DNA from: Poriferisodalis sp965214215 | GTDB lineage: Bacteria > Actinomycetota > Acidimicrobiia > Acidimicrobiales > Poriferisodalaceae | NCBI RefSeq assembly: GCF_965214215.1 | Contig: NZ_CBDCBD010000003.1 | Location: 2,666,001-2,730,000 of the forward strand | Length of the DNA: 64,000 bases | Direction of reading: 5' to 3' | Shown: in pieces, positions 62,221-64,000 of the stretch | Layout: each line of letters begins with the position of its first letter | Numbering within the stretch: position 1 is the stretch's first letter | Notes under the pieces: generated by a model | Told to the model about the DNA's origin: nothing | The model's database searches: none | Seen by the model: only the letters and a program-made list of their open reading frames with translations | Program-made: the position numbers and the translations under genes

Positions 62221-63297
62221 TCACCGCAGGAAGCTGGGGACGTCGAACGACTCATCGTCGTCGTCAAGGTCTCCGAACGGGTCGGTGAGATCGCCGGTCT
62301 CCTCCGAGGCGGTGTAGTCGCTCAGCGTGCCGCCCCCGGAGCGACCTGGCGTGTACCGGTCAAAGCCCGCAGCGACGACCGTCACACGGATCTCTTCCCC
62401 GAGTGAGTCGTCAATCACGGTGCCGAAGATGATGTTGGCCTCCGCGTGGGCCACTTCACGGATGACTTCGGCTGCTTCGTTGACCTCGAACAACCCGAGA
62501 TCGGGCCCGGCGGCAATGTTCAGCAGGATGCCACGTGCCCCTTCAATCGATTCCTCGAGCAGTGAGGATGACACCGCCTGTCGAGCCGCGTTCTTGGACC
62601 GATTCTCGCCATGCGCGCGACCGATTCCCATCAGCGCCGTTCCGGCGCTCGACATGATCGCCTTGACGTCGGCGAAATCGGTGTTGATGAGGCCTGGAGT
62701 AGTGATAAGGCCCGAGATGCCCGACACACCTTCCCGCAGGACATCGTCGGCCATCCGGAAGGCATCGATAATCGAAGTGTGCTCGCTGGCCACGCTCAGC
62801 AGCCGGTCGTTCGGGATCACAATGAGGGTGTCGACCCGTTCTTTGAGCCGTTCGATGCCCTGTTCGGCCTGGATCTGTCGGCGCTTGCCCTCGAAGGCGA
62901 ATGGGCGCGTGACGACACCGATGGTCAACGCCCCCACTTCCCTGGAGATCTCGGCCACCACTGGAGCGGCGCCGGTTCCGGTGCCGCCGCCTTCCCCGGC
63001 GGTGATGAACACCATGTCGGCGCCTTGCAATGCTTCGGCGATCTCGTCGCGGTGTTCTTCAGCCGCCCGGGTGCCGATCTCGGGGTCGCTGCCTGCACCC
63101 AGCCCGCGCGTCAGTTGGCGACCGATGTCGAGCTTGACGTCGGCGTCGCTCAGTAACAGCGCTTGTGCGTCGGTGTTGACGGCGATGAACTCGACACCGC
63201 CCAAACCGACATCGATCATCCGGTTGACGGCATTCGAGCCGCCGCCCCCGACACCCATCACCTTGATGACTGCCACGTAGTTCTGTGGTGAGGCCAC
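62221..63297 (-). CDS. ftsZ: Cell division protein FtsZ
   Basis: A 358-residue tubulin-like GTPase. It has VMGVGGGGSNAVNRM (~14), the tubulin signature GEGGGTGTGAAPVVA (~103), the T7 synergy loop NTDFADVKAIM (~207), an acidic linker, and the conserved C-terminal peptide DVPSFLR that binds SepF. It polymerises into the division ring. GTG start with GAGGAG four bases upstream. Very short C-terminal linker compared with most actinobacterial FtsZ proteins. Confidence 0.95.
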   Translation of the reverse strand: MASPQNYVAVIKVMGVGGGGSNAVNRMIDVGLGGVEFIAVNTDAQALLLSDADVKLDIGRQLTRGLGAGSDPEIGTRAAEEHRDEIAEALQGADMVFITAGEGGGTGTGAAPVVAEISREVGALTIGVVTRPFAFEGKRRQIQAEQGIERLKERVDTLIVIPNDRLLSVASEHTSIIDAFRMADDVLREGVSGISGLITTPGLINTDFADVKAIMSSAGTALMGIGRAHGENRSKNAARQAVSSSLLEESIEGARGILLNIAAGPDLGLFEVNEAAEVIREVAHAEANIIFGTVIDDSLGEEIRVTVVAAGFDRYTPGRSGGGTLSDYTASEETGDLTDPFGDLDDDDESFDVPSFLR

Positions 63298-63450
63298 AGG
63301 GCTCCTCGCGTTCGCTGGCCAGCCGCGACACCAAATGTGCCGCTGGCGAGCACCTCCTAGGGAAAATAGCGCAATCTACGACCGTACTGATGCCTCTGGC
63401 GATGGGCAAGGTCCGCGTCCGGCGTGTGCCCGGCCGATCGGCCCGCGAAT
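63298..63450 (-). other. ftsQ-ftsZ spacer
   Basis: About 150 bases between ftsQ and ftsZ on the coding strand. It has the AGGAG of ftsZ and an AT-rich patch (TTGCGCTATTTTCCC at about 63362-63376) that could be part of an ftsZ promoter; no full pair of hexamers is convincing. Confidence 0.4.
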
Positions 63451-64000
63451 CTAGCCAGTCGCGCGAAGAACCGGCAGGTGCGGAACCGATACGTCCAAGA
63501 CTGGTTCAGAGCGCTCGAGCCCCCCGATGACGGCCGCGATTGCCGCAGTCTTGGCACCGATCGCCGATTCATCCCCCAACGCCACCTCAATCTGCAGATC
63601 CCCTGGCAGTTGTCGCACGCGGGCGCGTATGTCACCGCGCTGGTCACGCCAGAGAGCGGCAACTTCGAAATCGGGCTGACCGCGCGCCGCATCCACCACT
63701 GCGAGCAATGCCTGTGCATCGCCCGCAAGGAATCTGCCCGGTGTCGGTGCGGCGGCGATGCCCGACAGCCGCGGCAGCTCAGGCAAGACCGAGAGCGATG
63801 AGGTGAGGACTCGACCTTCGATGTCGATGAGCACCCAACTGTCGGGGGCTGTCAGCACGATGGCCGCTGCGGTGCGTTCGACGACGTCCACGCTCACCGA
63901 TGCCGGCCAGCGCCGCCGGATGCGAGCGTCCGCGATCCACGGCAGATCCTCCAGCGAGCGCTCGGCCGCGCCGACATCCAGCGTTCCCATGAAGTCCCCT
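63451..64000 (-). CDS. ftsQ: Cell division protein FtsQ, C-terminal part (5' end outside window)
   Basis: The last ~182 codons. The frame is open to the window edge. MGTLDVGAAERSLEDLPWIADARIRRRWPASVSVDVVERTAAAIVL is the end of the POTRA domain and start of the beta domain of FtsQ/DivIB, followed by DIEGRVLTSSLSVLPELPRLSGI. The N-terminal cytoplasmic tail and membrane helix must lie beyond 64000. FtsQ links early and late divisome proteins in the periplasmic space. Confidence 0.88.
   Translation of the reverse strand, partial: GDFMGTLDVGAAERSLEDLPWIADARIRRRWPASVSVDVVERTAAAIVLTAPDSWVLIDIEGRVLTSSLSVLPELPRLSGIAAAPTPGRFLAGDAQALLAVVDAARGQPDFEVAALWRDQRGDIRARVRQLPGDLQIEVALGDESAIGAKTAAIAAVIGGLERSEPVLDVSVPHLPVLRATG

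Overview
The window is high-GC bacterial DNA with dense, mostly short-spaced genes, many GTG starts and many ATGA or GTGA stop/start overlaps. The gene content points to an actinobacterium: a proteasome activator (Bpa/PafE) with a C-terminal HbYX motif, an F420-type LLM oxidoreductase, a DUF222-HNH protein, a TIGR03086 protein, an SCO6745-like protein, and the cell-division order ftsQ-ftsZ-pgeF-yggS-sepF-yggT. Heavy acyl-CoA/thiolase content, a GlnRS and two sterol-reductase-like proteins suggest an uncultured Acidimicrobiia-like lineage. That last placement is inference.

Layout. 1-3450 (minus): a 2-oxoacid/acetoin dehydrogenase operon (E1 alpha, E1 beta, AcoX, lipoyl E2 cut by the window edge). 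3546-12730: sugar-acid dehydratase, Ca/Na antiporter, MFS exporter, molybdopterin oxidoreductase, acyl-CoA ligase and a BrkB-like membrane protein that seems to start at CTG. 12795-17600: a small defence island with a Phd/VapC toxin-antitoxin pair, McrC, a McrB whose AAA part is separated from its N-terminal domain by a single in-frame TAG, and a decayed DUF4143 fragment. 17599-21806: VOC protein, DUF222-HNH protein with a probable leaderless promoter, TIGR03086 and MBL-fold proteins.

21842-29173: a polyamine module. A divergent FAD amine oxidase faces an operon of acetyltransferase, agmatinase-like hydrolase and a complete PotABCD importer, ending at a strong hairpin. 29318-38463: acyl-CoA dehydrogenase, enoyl-CoA hydratase, a stand-alone infA, flavin reductase, D-aminoacylase-like amidohydrolase, threonine aldolase, Baeyer-Villiger-type monooxygenase, nitrobindin-like protein and a FlK-like thioesterase.

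38469-41680: the most unusual stretch. A short redoxin gene has TGA at the first position of its WxPYC active-site motif, followed at SECIS distance by a perfect six-base-pair hairpin. It is probably a selenoprotein that simple gene calling breaks in two. Next to it lie two tandem ERG4/ERG24-type sterol reductase homologues and a tRNA-Val. 41702-53685: inositol-phosphatase-like protein, GlnRS, SDR, LLM oxidoreductase, thiolase with DUF35 partner, nitroreductase, Bpa, a phosphatase-superfamily protein and an Rrf2 regulator. 53691-64000: rluD, lspA, a DksA-like protein, ileS (plus strand) and the division cluster down to a partial ftsQ.

Two dispersed repeat families, about 109 bp and about 88 bp, occur twice each. 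One copy of the second is built into the 3' end of pgeF.
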